Below, one piece after another: positions 48,189 to 58,149 of a stretch of DNA of 64,000 bases (within the stretch, counting starts at the first letter, position 1; every line of letters begins with the position of its first letter). The notes under the pieces are model-generated. The model saw only the letters and a program-made list of their open reading frames with translations, was not told the origin of the DNA and did no database searches. Origin of the DNA: an uncultured Erysipelotrichaceae bacterium (lineage in GTDB: Bacteria; Bacillota_I; Bacilli_A; Erysipelotrichales; Erysipelotrichaceae); assembly GCA_934725085.1 (NCBI GenBank), contig CAKVAL010000003.1:1-64000 (forward strand), read 5' to 3'. The translations under genes were made by a program, and so were the position numbers.

Positions 48189-49333
48189 TGAAGAATATTT
48201 TATTACTTGGTGCTAGTGGTTCTATTGGTACTCAAAGTATTGAGATTATCAGGGAACATAAGGATAAATTATGTCTTAAGGGTGTTTCTGTTGGTAAGAA
48301 TGTTGAATATCTTAGAACTTTACTAGAAGAGTTTGATTTAAAATTTGTTTATTCCATTGATAAACAAAAGGAACTAATGGAAAAGTATCCTAATGTTCAT
48401 TTTTATTATGGAAATAATGGTTTAGAGCGTATCGTTAGGGAAGAGGACTATAACTGGCTAGAGAATGCTTTAGTTGGTTTTACAGGTTTTAAGCCTACTT
48501 TAAATGCGATTAGATGTGGTAAGAATATTGCCTTAGCTAATAAGGAAACTTTAGTTGCTGGTGGCGATATTATTAATGCTGCTGTTAAACAATATGGCGT
48601 AACTTTGCTTCCTATTGATTCTGAGCATTCAGCTATCTTACAGTGTCTACAAGGCCATAATAAGGAAGATGTTAAGAAACTTATCGTAACAGCTTCTGGT
48701 GGTGCTTTTAGGGATAAAGATAGAAGTGAACTAAAAAATGTTACTTTGCAAGATGCTTTAAAACATCCAACTTGGTCAATGGGTAATAAGATCACTATTG
48801 ATTCAGCTACAATGATGAATAAGGGTTTTGAGATTATGGAAGCTCATTACTTGTTTGATATTCCGTATGATAAGATTGAGCCAGTAATTCATCCTGAATC
48901 TATTATTCATTCGATGGTTGAATATAATGATGGTACGGTGATGGCTCAAATGTCTTCACCTGATATGCGTTTGCCAATTCGTTATGCTTTATTGTATCCA
49001 GATAATAAGGGTGATAATCTTGTTAAACATATGGACTTTAGTGAATGTATTAATTTGAGTTTTAGAAAAGTTGATTATGCTAGATATCCTTTAGTTTTAT
49101 TAGCTAAGGAGATTGGTGCTTATGGTGGCAATTTTGGCGCTTTGTTGATAGGTGCTAATGATGAGGCTGTTGACTTATTCTTAAATGGTCGTATTAAGTT
49201 TACTGAGATTGAACAATATGTTATTAAGACGCTTAAGCATGCTCATTTTGTAAAGAATCCTAGTGAGGATGATTTGATTTACTATAATGATTGGGCTGCT
49301 AATTATGTAAGAAATCTTTGGGCTAATAGTTAA
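48185..49333 (+). CDS. dxr: 1-deoxy-D-xylulose 5-phosphate reductoisomerase
   Basis: The 382-residue enzyme makes methylerythritol phosphate with NADPH in the non-mevalonate pathway. Motifs are LLGASGSIGTQSIEII (NADPH), ALANKETLVAGG, DSEHSAILQCLQG, and TMMNKGFEIMEAHYLFD. The pathway supplies precursors for the neighbouring uppS. Overlaps on both sides show tight coupling. Confidence 0.97.
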   Translation: MMKNILLLGASGSIGTQSIEIIREHKDKLCLKGVSVGKNVEYLRTLLEEFDLKFVYSIDKQKELMEKYPNVHFYYGNNGLERIVREEDYNWLENALVGFTGFKPTLNAIRCGKNIALANKETLVAGGDIINAAVKQYGVTLLPIDSEHSAILQCLQGHNKEDVKKLIVTASGGAFRDKDRSELKNVTLQDALKHPTWSMGNKITIDSATMMNKGFEIMEAHYLFDIPYDKIEPVIHPESIIHSMVEYNDGTVMAQMSSPDMRLPIRYALLYPDNKGDNLVKHMDFSECINLSFRKVDYARYPLVLLAKEIGAYGGNFGALLIGANDEAVDLFLNGRIKFTEIEQYVIKTLKHAHFVKNPSEDDLIYYNDWAANYVRNLWANS

Positions 49334-50406
49334 TGAGTTTATTTAATTTTATTTTATTTATATTGATGCTTATGGCAATTATAGTGGTTCATGAATTTGG
49401 ACATTTTATTGTTGCCAAGATGTTTAATATCTATGTTCCTGAATTTTCTATTGGGATGGGTAAGGCTTTATACCAAAGAAAGGGTAGGGAGACTACTTTT
49501 TCTATAAGATTATTACCAATTGGTGGTTATTGTGCTATCGCAAATACGCCAGATGATTTTGATGAAAAGATTGAGGTTGAAACAGAAAAGGTTGATGTTT
49601 CAAGAACTCTTGCCGGTATTTCTAAATTCAAGAAAATACTAATTCTTTTAGCTGGTGTAATCATGAATGGTGTTTTAGCATTAGTTATCATGGCTATGGT
49701 TTTCTTATCTATTGGACAAGTCGGTGTTTCACCAAGTTCTAAGATTGAACAAGTAGTTGCTGATTCTCCTGCTGAAAATGCTGGTTTAATGGCTGGTGAT
49801 TATATTAAGAAGCTTGAATTTGATAATGGTTATTCAATAAGTATTGATACTTACGGGGGCTTAAGTGATTTTATGTCTTTGTATAAAAGCGGTGATATCA
49901 CTGTTACTGTTGATAGAAATGGAGATAATAAAACTTTAACTTTAAGTCCAGGTACCAAGGATGGTAATACTTATTTGGGCATCGCTTTTGGGACTTATGG
50001 GGTTGAGAAGGTAACATTTTTAAGTAGCTTTAAATATGGCTTTAATTATCTAAAGGAGATGACTCTACTATTAGTAACGATGTTACTTGGTTTATTTAGA
50101 GGTGTTGGACTAGATCAATTATCAGGTCCAGTTGGCGTTTATAAGGCTACAAGTGATGCGATTAATTCAGGTGCTATTTATTATTTTGTCTTAGCTGCCT
50201 CATTGTCGTTGAATGTTGGCATTTTTAATTTGATTCCGATTCCAGCATTAGATGGTGGTCGTATTGTCTTAACTTTGATTGAGGCTATTATCAGAAGACC
50301 TATTAGTAAAAAGGTAGAATCTTATATAATAGGCTTGTCTTATGCTTTGTTCTTATTATTATTTATATATGTAACAGGCCAGGATTTGTTTAAATTGTTT
50401 AAGTAG
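49333..50406 (+). CDS. rseP: RseP/RasP-type intramembrane metalloprotease
   Basis: The 357-residue site-2 protease has the zinc motif HEFGHF near residue 20, a PDZ domain (residues about 130-215, PAENAGLMAGDYIKKLEF) and the second motif NLIPIPALDGGRI near 297. It cuts membrane-bound anti-sigma factors and leftover signal peptides. Its position after cdsA and dxr is conserved. Confidence 0.95.
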   Translation: MSLFNFILFILMLMAIIVVHEFGHFIVAKMFNIYVPEFSIGMGKALYQRKGRETTFSIRLLPIGGYCAIANTPDDFDEKIEVETEKVDVSRTLAGISKFKKILILLAGVIMNGVLALVIMAMVFLSIGQVGVSPSSKIEQVVADSPAENAGLMAGDYIKKLEFDNGYSISIDTYGGLSDFMSLYKSGDITVTVDRNGDNKTLTLSPGTKDGNTYLGIAFGTYGVEKVTFLSSFKYGFNYLKEMTLLLVTMLLGLFRGVGLDQLSGPVGVYKATSDAINSGAIYYFVLAASLSLNVGIFNLIPIPALDGGRIVLTLIEAIIRRPISKKVESYIIGLSYALFLLLFIYVTGQDLFKLFK

Positions 50407-50415
50407 GAGTAACTT

Positions 50416-50898
50416 ATGTTTGTAAAATATTTTATTGTTTTTCTAGTTTCGATGGTTCCACTGATAGAATTAAGAGGAGCTATTCCTTATGCTGTTGCAT
50501 TTCATTTGCCGCTTGTTCCAAGTTATTTGATTGCGATTGTTGGCAACATGCTTCCAGTTCCTGTTATTTTCTTTTTCGCAAGAAAAGTACTTGAGTGGGG
50601 TAAGGATGTTTCTTTTAAGCCTTTCGCTAAGTTCTGTCGTTTCTGTATTGAAAAGGGTGAAAGGGGTAAACAAAAGCTTCTTGCTAAGGCTAATAATGGT
50701 GTCTATGTTGCGTTATTCTTATTTGTAGGCATTCCTTTACCTGGTACAGGCGCTTGGACTGGTACTCTAGCAGCTTCTTTCCTAGATCTTGATTTCAAGA
50801 AATCGGTGTTTGCTGTAGTTTGTGGTGTTGTTTTAGCAGGTATCATTATGGGCCTTTTGTCTAGTGGTATCTTTGGTGCTATAAGTTTCATAAAGTAG
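50416..50898 (+). CDS. Small multidrug-export-like membrane protein (COG2426)
   Basis: The 160-residue protein has about four membrane segments and the family motifs SMVPLIELRGAIPYAVA and GIPLPGTGAWTGTLAASFL. The family name is historical and its function is not proven. AGGAG lies before the ATG. It follows rseP by 9 nt and may share its transcript. Confidence 0.85.
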   Translation: MFVKYFIVFLVSMVPLIELRGAIPYAVAFHLPLVPSYLIAIVGNMLPVPVIFFFARKVLEWGKDVSFKPFAKFCRFCIEKGERGKQKLLAKANNGVYVALFLFVGIPLPGTGAWTGTLAASFLDLDFKKSVFAVVCGVVLAGIIMGLLSSGIFGAISFIK

Positions 50899-50910
50899 GA
50901 GGGATTATTT

Positions 50911-51924
50911 ATGAAGATTCTAGTTGCAGGGGGAACTGGTTATATCGGTTCTCATACAGTTGTTGAACTTATCCAAAAGGGTCATGAATGTGTAATAGTT
51001 GATAACTTATATAATTCATGTGAGAAGGTATTGGATCGCATTAAGGAAATTTGTGGTGTTAAACCAACTTTCTATAATGTAGATATCAGGGATAAGGAAG
51101 CTTTAGAGAAAGTGTTTGTTGAAAATAAGTTTGATGCCGTTATTCATTTTGCAGGTCTTAAGGCTGTTGGCGAGTCAGTTACGATTCCTTTGACTTATTA
51201 TGAAAATAATATTTCTGGTTCTATTAACTTATATGAATTAATGCAAAAGTATGATGTTAATAACTTGGTATTCTCTTCTAGTGCTACTGTATATGGTAAC
51301 AGTTTTAAAGCTCCTTTTAAGGAAGAATATGGCAGAGGTACAACCACTAATCCTTATGGTACAAGTAAATTAATGAATGAAATCATTATTGAAGACTATT
51401 CTCACGCAAGAAAAGAGTTGTCTGCAGTATTGTTAAGATATTTCAATCCAGTTGGTGCTCATAAGTCAGGTTTGATTGGTGAAAAACCAAATGGTATTCC
51501 TAATAACTTGATGCCTTATATTGCTGATGTTGCCAATGGCAAGCTTGAATACCTAAGAGTATTTGGTGATGACTATGATACACCAGATGGCACAGGTGTT
51601 CGTGACTATATTCATGTAGTTGACTTAGCTAAGGCTCATGTACTTGCGATTGAGTATGCTGATAAGCATAAGGGTTGTGAAACTATTAATATCGGTACTG
51701 GTGTTGGTTATTCAGTTCTTGATATCGTTAATGCTTATAAGAAGGCTAATAATATCGATATTCCTTATAAGATAGTTGAGAGAAGACCTGGTGATATCGC
51801 TACATGTTATGCTGATACTAAGAAGGCTTCTGAATTATTAGGATTTAAGGCTCAATATGGTATTGAGGATATGTGTAAGGATTCTTATAACTTTATCAAG
51901 AAGAATCCTGATGGTATCAATTAA
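50911..51924 (+). CDS. galE: UDP-glucose 4-epimerase
   Basis: The 337-residue short-chain-dehydrogenase-type enzyme interconverts UDP-glucose and UDP-galactose. The NAD motif is GGTGYIGSHT at the N-terminus; SSSATVYG and YGTSK give the catalytic Ser/Tyr/Lys; NPVGAHKSGLIGE is typical of GalE. AGGAGG precedes the ATG. It probably feeds surface polysaccharide synthesis. The downstream hairpin both ends it and carries the next promoter. Confidence 0.95.
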   Translation: MKILVAGGTGYIGSHTVVELIQKGHECVIVDNLYNSCEKVLDRIKEICGVKPTFYNVDIRDKEALEKVFVENKFDAVIHFAGLKAVGESVTIPLTYYENNISGSINLYELMQKYDVNNLVFSSSATVYGNSFKAPFKEEYGRGTTTNPYGTSKLMNEIIIEDYSHARKELSAVLLRYFNPVGAHKSGLIGEKPNGIPNNLMPYIADVANGKLEYLRVFGDDYDTPDGTGVRDYIHVVDLAKAHVLAIEYADKHKGCETINIGTGVGYSVLDIVNAYKKANNIDIPYKIVERRPGDIATCYADTKKASELLGFKAQYGIEDMCKDSYNFIKKNPDGIN

Positions 51925-51952
51925 TTTATAGATAAATTTATCGTTATAAAAA

Positions 51953-51988
51953 TTGACAAAATTATAGACGTAAGTCTATAATTTTTTA
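51953..51988 (+). promoter_or_regulatory. Superposed galE terminator and consensus promoter
   Basis: TTGACA (51953-51958) and TATAAT (51977-51982), 18-nt spacing, are both consensus. A 9-bp palindrome, ATTATAGAC (51961-51969)-GTAA-GTCTATAAT (51974-51982), fills the spacer and covers the -10 box, and T residues follow. It can act as a galE terminator in RNA or as an operator in DNA. The start point would lie 2-3 nt before the ATG. Confidence 0.7.
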
Positions 51989-51991
51989 TGT

Positions 51992-52195
51992 ATGAAAAAC
52001 CCAATTATTAGTGTATTAGATTCATTAGTTCCAATTAGTGCTTTAAACCAAGGTAAGGCTGCTAAGATTATTTCAGAACTAGGGCCTGAAGATGTTAAAA
52101 TAATAGTTAAGAATAACGAGCCTATGGCTGCAATTATTCCTATTAGTAGATTTAATAAGCTTCTTGAAGCTGAAGAGAATATGGAGAAAAAATGA
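51992..52195 (+). CDS. Phd/YefM-like small protein
   Basis: The 67-residue protein contains VPISALNQGKAAKIISEL and IIVKNNEPMAAIIPISRFNK, matching the DNA-binding part of Phd/YefM antitoxins, with a very short C-terminal tail. There is no Shine-Dalgarno sequence, and the consensus promoter ends 9 nt before the ATG. The stop overlaps the next gene by 4 bp, and that gene is a membrane protein rather than a toxin. It may be a dedicated repressor of this surface operon that binds the palindrome over its own promoter; that is inference. Confidence 0.7.
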   Translation: MKNPIISVLDSLVPISALNQGKAAKIISELGPEDVKIIVKNNEPMAAIIPISRFNKLLEAEENMEKK

Positions 52196-53121
52196 CAAAG
52201 AAAAGAAAAGTAAGATATGATCGCGTTGTTTTGTTGGTTCTAATAGCAGTAGCTCTTATTATCGCTCTTGTTTTAGGCATCAAGATGATTTTAAAAAAGC
52301 CAGCTGTTGATGATAATCCTAATAACAACAATCAAATAGTTGAAAGTAATGATACGAGCTTAGAGCTTGTTTCTTATGATGTTTATAAAGATAAAGATAA
52401 CTTATTAGGTTTTAATTTTGCGGTTATAGAATTAAAATTTCAGAATGAAAAGGGTATTAACTATGATTTTGGTAATCTAGTTACTGATGAAAACATCAAA
52501 TTATCGGATACTTCTATGTATTCAAAGAAATTTAATTTACAAGAATTAGATTTTTCTTTATTGAATACTGTTAATGGTGTAATTACTAGTGACAAGGAAT
52601 ATACAGCTAAGGTCTTTGTGCCTTTCACAAAGGACAAATTAATATTGACTGATATGGTAAGTGGTAAGTCATTTACTATTGATGTAAGCAAGAATGAAAA
52701 AGATTTAAGTTCATTGAAGTATCAATCAACTGAATCTAATATTTCTTCTTCTAACTATAACCTTGATATTTCCAATAGTTATGTTTCAGATATGATGACT
52801 AGAAATGGTCAGGACTATAATTCAAGTATGCTATGTATCTATACTTTTGATATAGATGTTAAATCTATTGGGGATAATATAAAATTAACTAGTGCTGTTT
52901 ATAAGAAAAACAGTGATGGAGAATCTTATGATGCTTTGGATGCTAGCTATGCTTCTAGAAAGATAGATAACATTCTTGATAAGACTTTAAAGGTTGGCGA
53001 TAAGTATGCATTATTCTTTGAAGTATTTACAGATCCAAATGAGAAACAAGATTTTAGTGGAACTATTACTTTTAATTTCTCAGATGGCTCTTCTAAGACA
53101 ATAGATACGGTGTTGAATTGA
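52192..53121 (+). CDS. Membrane-anchored extracytoplasmic protein, unknown function
   Basis: The 309-residue protein has a basic N-terminus (MTKKRKVRYDR), one membrane segment (residues about 12-31) and an Asn-rich linker. The outer domain of about 260 residues is rich in Ser, Asp and Lys. No family is recognised. The alternating polar strand pattern (for example LGFNFAVIELKFQNEKG) suggests a beta-rich fold. It overlaps both neighbours by 4 bp, so it is in the surface operon. Confidence 0.7.
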   Translation: MTKKRKVRYDRVVLLVLIAVALIIALVLGIKMILKKPAVDDNPNNNNQIVESNDTSLELVSYDVYKDKDNLLGFNFAVIELKFQNEKGINYDFGNLVTDENIKLSDTSMYSKKFNLQELDFSLLNTVNGVITSDKEYTAKVFVPFTKDKLILTDMVSGKSFTIDVSKNEKDLSSLKYQSTESNISSSNYNLDISNSYVSDMMTRNGQDYNSSMLCIYTFDIDVKSIGDNIKLTSAVYKKNSDGESYDALDASYASRKIDNILDKTLKVGDKYALFFEVFTDPNEKQDFSGTITFNFSDGSSKTIDTVLN

Positions 53122-55652
53122 TGAAGAAGTTATTTATAAAATTACTTGTTATATGTTTACTAGTACCATTTATTGGTACTTTTGAGGTTTCTGCTCAAGA
53201 TTTAAAAAGCTGTGGCTATGAAGTGGCTTACATTAATGATGATGGCAGCTTTAGCACCGAAAGCTGTTATAGCGATTTTGTTAGTGCAAAAAATAGAATG
53301 AAAGAATTAGGTGGCGATGTTGTTGTTAGACATGATTCTTCTTATTCATATACAAAAATTATTGCGATGAATTCGGGCATTGCCTATTCATATCCTAGAG
53401 ATGGTGCTACTTTAAATATTTATCAGGATGTAAATAATCATTCGATTTACTATAAACAAACTTATGTGGCAAGACACTTTGAATTGAATTATCTAGATAC
53501 TGAAAGATATTTAGGTGATGGTAGAGGGATGATTGAAACTAATATCAATGGTTTCCATGGCTTTACTGATTTAGAATATGTTGATTTGGTACCTAGCAAA
53601 TTTATTAGAAATGGCATCGCGATTACACTTGGTGGTAATAATCCTTATACAAATGAGGGAACTTTTACTTTTGTTCCTAAACAAAATTACTATGAAAGAA
53701 GAACAAGTGGCAATTATAGTGAAATTGTTTATCACATTTATAGAGGTTTTCCAGCTAATGGGTATGAACCTGTAAGCGAGGCAATTGTCATTGGTCCTGC
53801 GCCTAGTGATATGAACGAGGGCGTGAAGTACTATTCTTATGATGGTGTAAATTTCTATAGTGATAGTGATTTTAAGAATAAGAGCTTTACGTATTATAAT
53901 TATTATCAATTTTTACCATTAAGATCGAAGACTAATATTTCTGCTGATATCTTTAATAGTTATATATCTAAATATGATAATTCGGTTATGAGGGGCACAG
54001 GCCAAACATTTATTGATGCCCAAAATAAATATGGTATTAATGCTTTATTGTTGTTCGCGATGGCTGCTCATGAATCAGCTAATGGTACTAGTGGTTATGC
54101 AACGAAACGTAATAATTTGTTTGGCTGGAATGCAGTTGATGCTGATCCGAATCAAGCTACAAGTTTTAGCAGTGTAGCAGCATGTGTAAACGAACAGGCT
54201 GGAGTTAATCTAAGAGGTTTTGTGGATGTTACTGATGGAAGATTCTTCTCATCTTCGCTTGGAAACAAAGGCTCTGGTTTAAATGTAAAGTACGCTAGTG
54301 ATCCATATTGGGGTATGGAAATAGCTTCTATTGCTTACCAAATTGATAAGTTGTCTAAGAATAAGAATGGTACTTTGAGTGATTATAATTATTATTCTTT
54401 GTCTTTGATTAATAAGTTTGATATTCCTGTTAAACAAGATGCAAGTGATGGTTCTAAGACTCTATATACAACACAATATGGTCCACATTATCAAGAAGGC
54501 TTTATTGTGATTGATTTAGGAACTCAAGGTTCTTTTACAAAGGTTCAATCAACTAATCCAATTGATGAAAATGGTAATATTAAGACTCATAGAACACCAA
54601 TTACTACAGGTAATTTGAATCCTATTTCCTATGGTGAATATGATTTCGATAGAAGTGTTGCTTATATTAATAGTGAATATTTAACGGTTATTAATAAGAA
54701 AAATGAGAATACTTATGATAAACCAGACAAAGATTTAAGTTTAATGCAAAAGATTAATAATCTAAGTGTTGAAAATAATGTTATTCACATCGATGGATTA
54801 GCTTTTATAAAAGGTATGAGTGCCTTGAACTTGGATAAGATATCTATTTCTATAAAAACTATTGATAATTTATCTAAAGAAGTGATGAAAACCTATAAAA
54901 CAACCGTATCTGAATTTGATGGCATTTCATTTGGTGACACACATACTTATAAATATATAGCTTATAGTGTTGATATACCTCTAAGTGATTTTGATGAAGG
55001 CTCTTATTCTTTAAAAGTTTCCGTTAATAATGATGGATATGAATATGATGGCGAATTGAGTACAACAAAGTTTGAATTCGCAAATATCAATGTGTCTTTC
55101 AATGAAATGAATTATAGAATCAAGATTAATACTTATTATAATTATCGTGTTGAAATTGAAGCTGAGAGTATCCCTGAAATTATTGATTATGCAGAGATTT
55201 CTAAGCCTGATAATTCAATTAGAAATTCTTTATTCTCATTCGATTTGATTGAAATTGATGATGAATTAAATTTCAATATTGATGGGCGTTCAATGATTTA
55301 TTACACAAATTATGATAATTTGGATAATCTAGAAACAACTTTATATCTTGTTGATAGTGCTGACAATTATTATGAAATTAAATGTGAAAACTATAAATCA
55401 GATTTTGATTATAAAGAAGCATTACAATCTTCTTATAATTTAGATTATATTTCTTTCAAAGGTACTGACAATATCGGTAATATTGGAAAAGGGATGTATT
55501 CGATTATCTTGAAAGTTCGTAACGGTGAATTTGTTGATTATATAGATTTAACTACTGCGAAAAATGTAGATAATACTATCACAAAAGATGGCGCTTCTTA
55601 TAGAATATTCAAGAGCAATTTAAAGAATAGATTAATGTTGGAGGTTAAATAA
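53118..55652 (+). CDS. Secreted N-acetylglucosaminidase with extra surface domains
   Basis: The 844-residue protein has a signal peptide (KLFIKLLVICLLVPFIGTFE, cut after about VSAQ). The middle (residues about 290-430) is a LytG/Mannosyl-glycoprotein endo-beta-N-acetylglucosaminidase-type domain with TFIDAQNKYGINALLLFAMA, AAHESANGTSGYATKRNN (probable catalytic Glu) and LFGWNAVDADP. It should cut peptidoglycan glycan strands. Beta-rich regions of unknown type flank it. It shares bases with the genes before and after. Confidence 0.88.
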   Translation: MMKKLFIKLLVICLLVPFIGTFEVSAQDLKSCGYEVAYINDDGSFSTESCYSDFVSAKNRMKELGGDVVVRHDSSYSYTKIIAMNSGIAYSYPRDGATLNIYQDVNNHSIYYKQTYVARHFELNYLDTERYLGDGRGMIETNINGFHGFTDLEYVDLVPSKFIRNGIAITLGGNNPYTNEGTFTFVPKQNYYERRTSGNYSEIVYHIYRGFPANGYEPVSEAIVIGPAPSDMNEGVKYYSYDGVNFYSDSDFKNKSFTYYNYYQFLPLRSKTNISADIFNSYISKYDNSVMRGTGQTFIDAQNKYGINALLLFAMAAHESANGTSGYATKRNNLFGWNAVDADPNQATSFSSVAACVNEQAGVNLRGFVDVTDGRFFSSSLGNKGSGLNVKYASDPYWGMEIASIAYQIDKLSKNKNGTLSDYNYYSLSLINKFDIPVKQDASDGSKTLYTTQYGPHYQEGFIVIDLGTQGSFTKVQSTNPIDENGNIKTHRTPITTGNLNPISYGEYDFDRSVAYINSEYLTVINKKNENTYDKPDKDLSLMQKINNLSVENNVIHIDGLAFIKGMSALNLDKISISIKTIDNLSKEVMKTYKTTVSEFDGISFGDTHTYKYIAYSVDIPLSDFDEGSYSLKVSVNNDGYEYDGELSTTKFEFANINVSFNEMNYRIKINTYYNYRVEIEAESIPEIIDYAEISKPDNSIRNSLFSFDLIEIDDELNFNIDGRSMIYYTNYDNLDNLETTLYLVDSADNYYEIKCENYKSDFDYKEALQSSYNLDYISFKGTDNIGNIGKGMYSIILKVRNGEFVDYIDLTTAKNVDNTITKDGASYRIFKSNLKNRLMLEVK

Positions 55653-58147
55653 TGAAAGATTTTTTTAGCAGTAAATTAAATATCTTTTTGAGTGTATTAC
55701 TATTAGCTATTATAGGTGTTTGCGTATGGTTTGCGTTTACACTATTTGGTAATCCTTTTGATAAGAGCATTGTTGCGATTAATTTTAGCGGCATGAATAA
55801 GACTGAGGTTGAAAAATGGATTGATGATAACAAACTTGATAAGAGTAAATATAATTATTCTTTTCAATATGATGACGTTATTGAACAAAACTATGTAGTT
55901 TATCAATCTGTTAAAGAAGGCGAAAAGATTAATGATTCTTTAACTATCGTTTATTCAAATGGCAAGGATCCAAGTGGTGCTAAGGATGTGGCGTCTGAAA
56001 TTAAAAATATGTCAGCTGATGAGGCTAGAAAGTGGTTCTTGGTCAATGAATATACAAATGTTTCTTTCTTATATGAAACAAGTGATGTTCAAGAATTTGG
56101 TAAATTAATTAGTGTTAATCCAAGTAATGCGACTAAGAGCGATAATATAACAGTAACATATTCTCTAGGCAAATCAATCGAAGATATTGTTACTACGGTT
56201 CCTAATTTTTCTACTTATACTGAATTAGAAATTAGAGAATGGGCTAAACAGTACGCGGTTGATTTGAGTATTAAATTCGAGGAACATGATATTGCGAAGG
56301 AAGGCGAATTTATTTCACAATCTATTCCTGCTAACAAGGAGATTAAGGGTGGCCAATCTTTAATTGTTACTTTATCTAGTGGCAAGGGTGATGGTAACTC
56401 TAAGACTATTCCTGATTCTTATTTAGGCTTAAGTGAAAGCGATTTTATTTCTAAGCTAAAGGCTTTAGGCTTTACAAATTTGTCTAAGTCAAATACTACT
56501 TATTATGCTGAGAGCATCGAAAAGGGCAACATTTACTCTTATGATGATGGCACTTTTAGTACAAGTAGAACAATTAATTATGCTTTATCTGAAGGCAAAT
56601 ATACTTTTGATGCAAAGGAATTTAACGATAAGACAAAGACTGATGCTGAAAAAGTGGCTGCTAATTTAAAGAATAGGAATGCAAGAATCGACAGTAAACT
56701 AATCACTATTGAATTTGTTGCTGGCGATAAGAATGATGATAAGGCTGGCAAAACATATGATTGTGCAGCTAGTAAGAATGCAATTTCTTGTAAGGTTTAT
56801 TCAAGTGATAATAGTGCTAAAGCTTTAATTCCTACTAATAATCAGTATTTAGGCAAGGACCCACAAACTTATATTGATGCTTGTAAGAAATTAGGTTTTA
56901 CTAATTTTAAGAAATTAGATACTACTTATTTTTCTACTACACTAAAGAAAGATACTTTATATTCTTATGATGATGGTGAATTGTCTTTAAGCAAGACACT
57001 TGAATACGCTTTATCTGCCGGTCCTTATTCATTCAATGCGAATGACTTTAATGGTCTAACAAAGGATGAAGCTAGTAAGAAAGCTTCTGATTTAAAGGCT
57101 CGTAATGCGAGAATTAATGGCGATTTGATTACTATTAGTTTTACAAAAGGAACAAGTAGTTCTGTAGGAACTGGCAAGGTTTTTGATTGTACTGCTAATA
57201 AGAATAATATTTCTTGTAAGGTAAATGGAGAAACTAGTGGAGGTACTGCAACTGGTAAGACAGCTACTATTCCTGATACTTATTTAAATATGAAGGAAGC
57301 TGATTTCTTAACAAAGGTTAAAGCTTTAGGTTTCACTAATTTTGCGAAGTCTGATACAACATATTTTTCAGAGAATTATCCAGCTGGGAATATATATTCT
57401 TATGATGATGGAACTTTTGATTTAGGTAAGACTATTAACTATGCTTTGTCTGCTGGCAAATATTCTTTTAATGCCAGTGAATTCAATGGCATTTCTAAAG
57501 AAGAGGCAACTAATAAAGCTAATGCATATAAGAATAGAAAGGCTGATAGAGGAAATTTAAGTATTTCATTTACAAATGGAGAAGCTAATTCTTCAAATGT
57601 TGGCAAAACATATGGTTGTTCTTATACTTATAAGAATATTTCTTGTAAAGTTTATACAAGTGGTGGTTCAACTCCTAGTGTAGCTAAGGTTAGTGTTTCT
57701 GATTATACTGGTAAAAGTGTAAATGATTTTAGAACTTGGTGTTCAAATAACGGTTTAACAACAAATGTAAGCGAACAATATTCAGATAATGTTGCTAGTG
57801 GTAATATTATTTCTCAAAATCCTGCATCTGGAAGTTTAGACAAGGGAAGTGCTGTTAGTGTTGTTGTTTCTAAAGGACCTAAGCCAGTTGAGACCAAAGC
57901 TTTATTAGATATTGATGATTTAAATTCTTTCTATTTAAATGGTTCTAAATCTTTTGATGATTCAAAAGGTAAGATTTCAAACTATTTAAGCGGAGCCGGT
58001 TTTACTAATTATTCTTTTGTAGAATCTGTTGGTGATCCTCCTTTTATGATTAGTAAAATCACTGTTGATGGCAACAATCATTCTAACAAAGGCAACTATG
58101 CTTCAAACAGTGCTATTGTTGTATATATTAATAAAGATAGTAAGTAA
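55652..58147 (+). CDS. Membrane-anchored PASTA-repeat surface protein
   Basis: The 831-residue protein has a short cytoplasmic start, one membrane segment (residues about 11-31), then PASTA-like modules (for example VPNFSTYTELEIREWAKQYA and VSVSDYTGKSVNDFRTWCSN with ISQNPASGSLDKGSAVSVVV). Three internal repeats of about 142-145 residues carry a YSYDDG motif at about residues 294, 436 and 581. PASTA domains bind peptidoglycan or muropeptides, usually on Ser/Thr kinases or PBPs; no kinase domain is present here. Its place after a glucosaminidase supports a role in wall sensing or remodelling. Confidence 0.85.
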   Translation: MKDFFSSKLNIFLSVLLLAIIGVCVWFAFTLFGNPFDKSIVAINFSGMNKTEVEKWIDDNKLDKSKYNYSFQYDDVIEQNYVVYQSVKEGEKINDSLTIVYSNGKDPSGAKDVASEIKNMSADEARKWFLVNEYTNVSFLYETSDVQEFGKLISVNPSNATKSDNITVTYSLGKSIEDIVTTVPNFSTYTELEIREWAKQYAVDLSIKFEEHDIAKEGEFISQSIPANKEIKGGQSLIVTLSSGKGDGNSKTIPDSYLGLSESDFISKLKALGFTNLSKSNTTYYAESIEKGNIYSYDDGTFSTSRTINYALSEGKYTFDAKEFNDKTKTDAEKVAANLKNRNARIDSKLITIEFVAGDKNDDKAGKTYDCAASKNAISCKVYSSDNSAKALIPTNNQYLGKDPQTYIDACKKLGFTNFKKLDTTYFSTTLKKDTLYSYDDGELSLSKTLEYALSAGPYSFNANDFNGLTKDEASKKASDLKARNARINGDLITISFTKGTSSSVGTGKVFDCTANKNNISCKVNGETSGGTATGKTATIPDTYLNMKEADFLTKVKALGFTNFAKSDTTYFSENYPAGNIYSYDDGTFDLGKTINYALSAGKYSFNASEFNGISKEEATNKANAYKNRKADRGNLSISFTNGEANSSNVGKTYGCSYTYKNISCKVYTSGGSTPSVAKVSVSDYTGKSVNDFRTWCSNNGLTTNVSEQYSDNVASGNIISQNPASGSLDKGSAVSVVVSKGPKPVETKALLDIDDLNSFYLNGSKSFDDSKGKISNYLSGAGFTNYSFVESVGDPPFMISKITVDGNNHSNKGNYASNSAIVVYINKDSK

Positions 58148-58149
58148 TT

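Noticed and set aside
49543..49640. Possible break or inserted segment in rseP between the N-terminal zinc motif and the PDZ domain
   Set aside because: The frame is continuous and both catalytic motifs are present at normal spacing for Firmicute RasP, so no defect is called.
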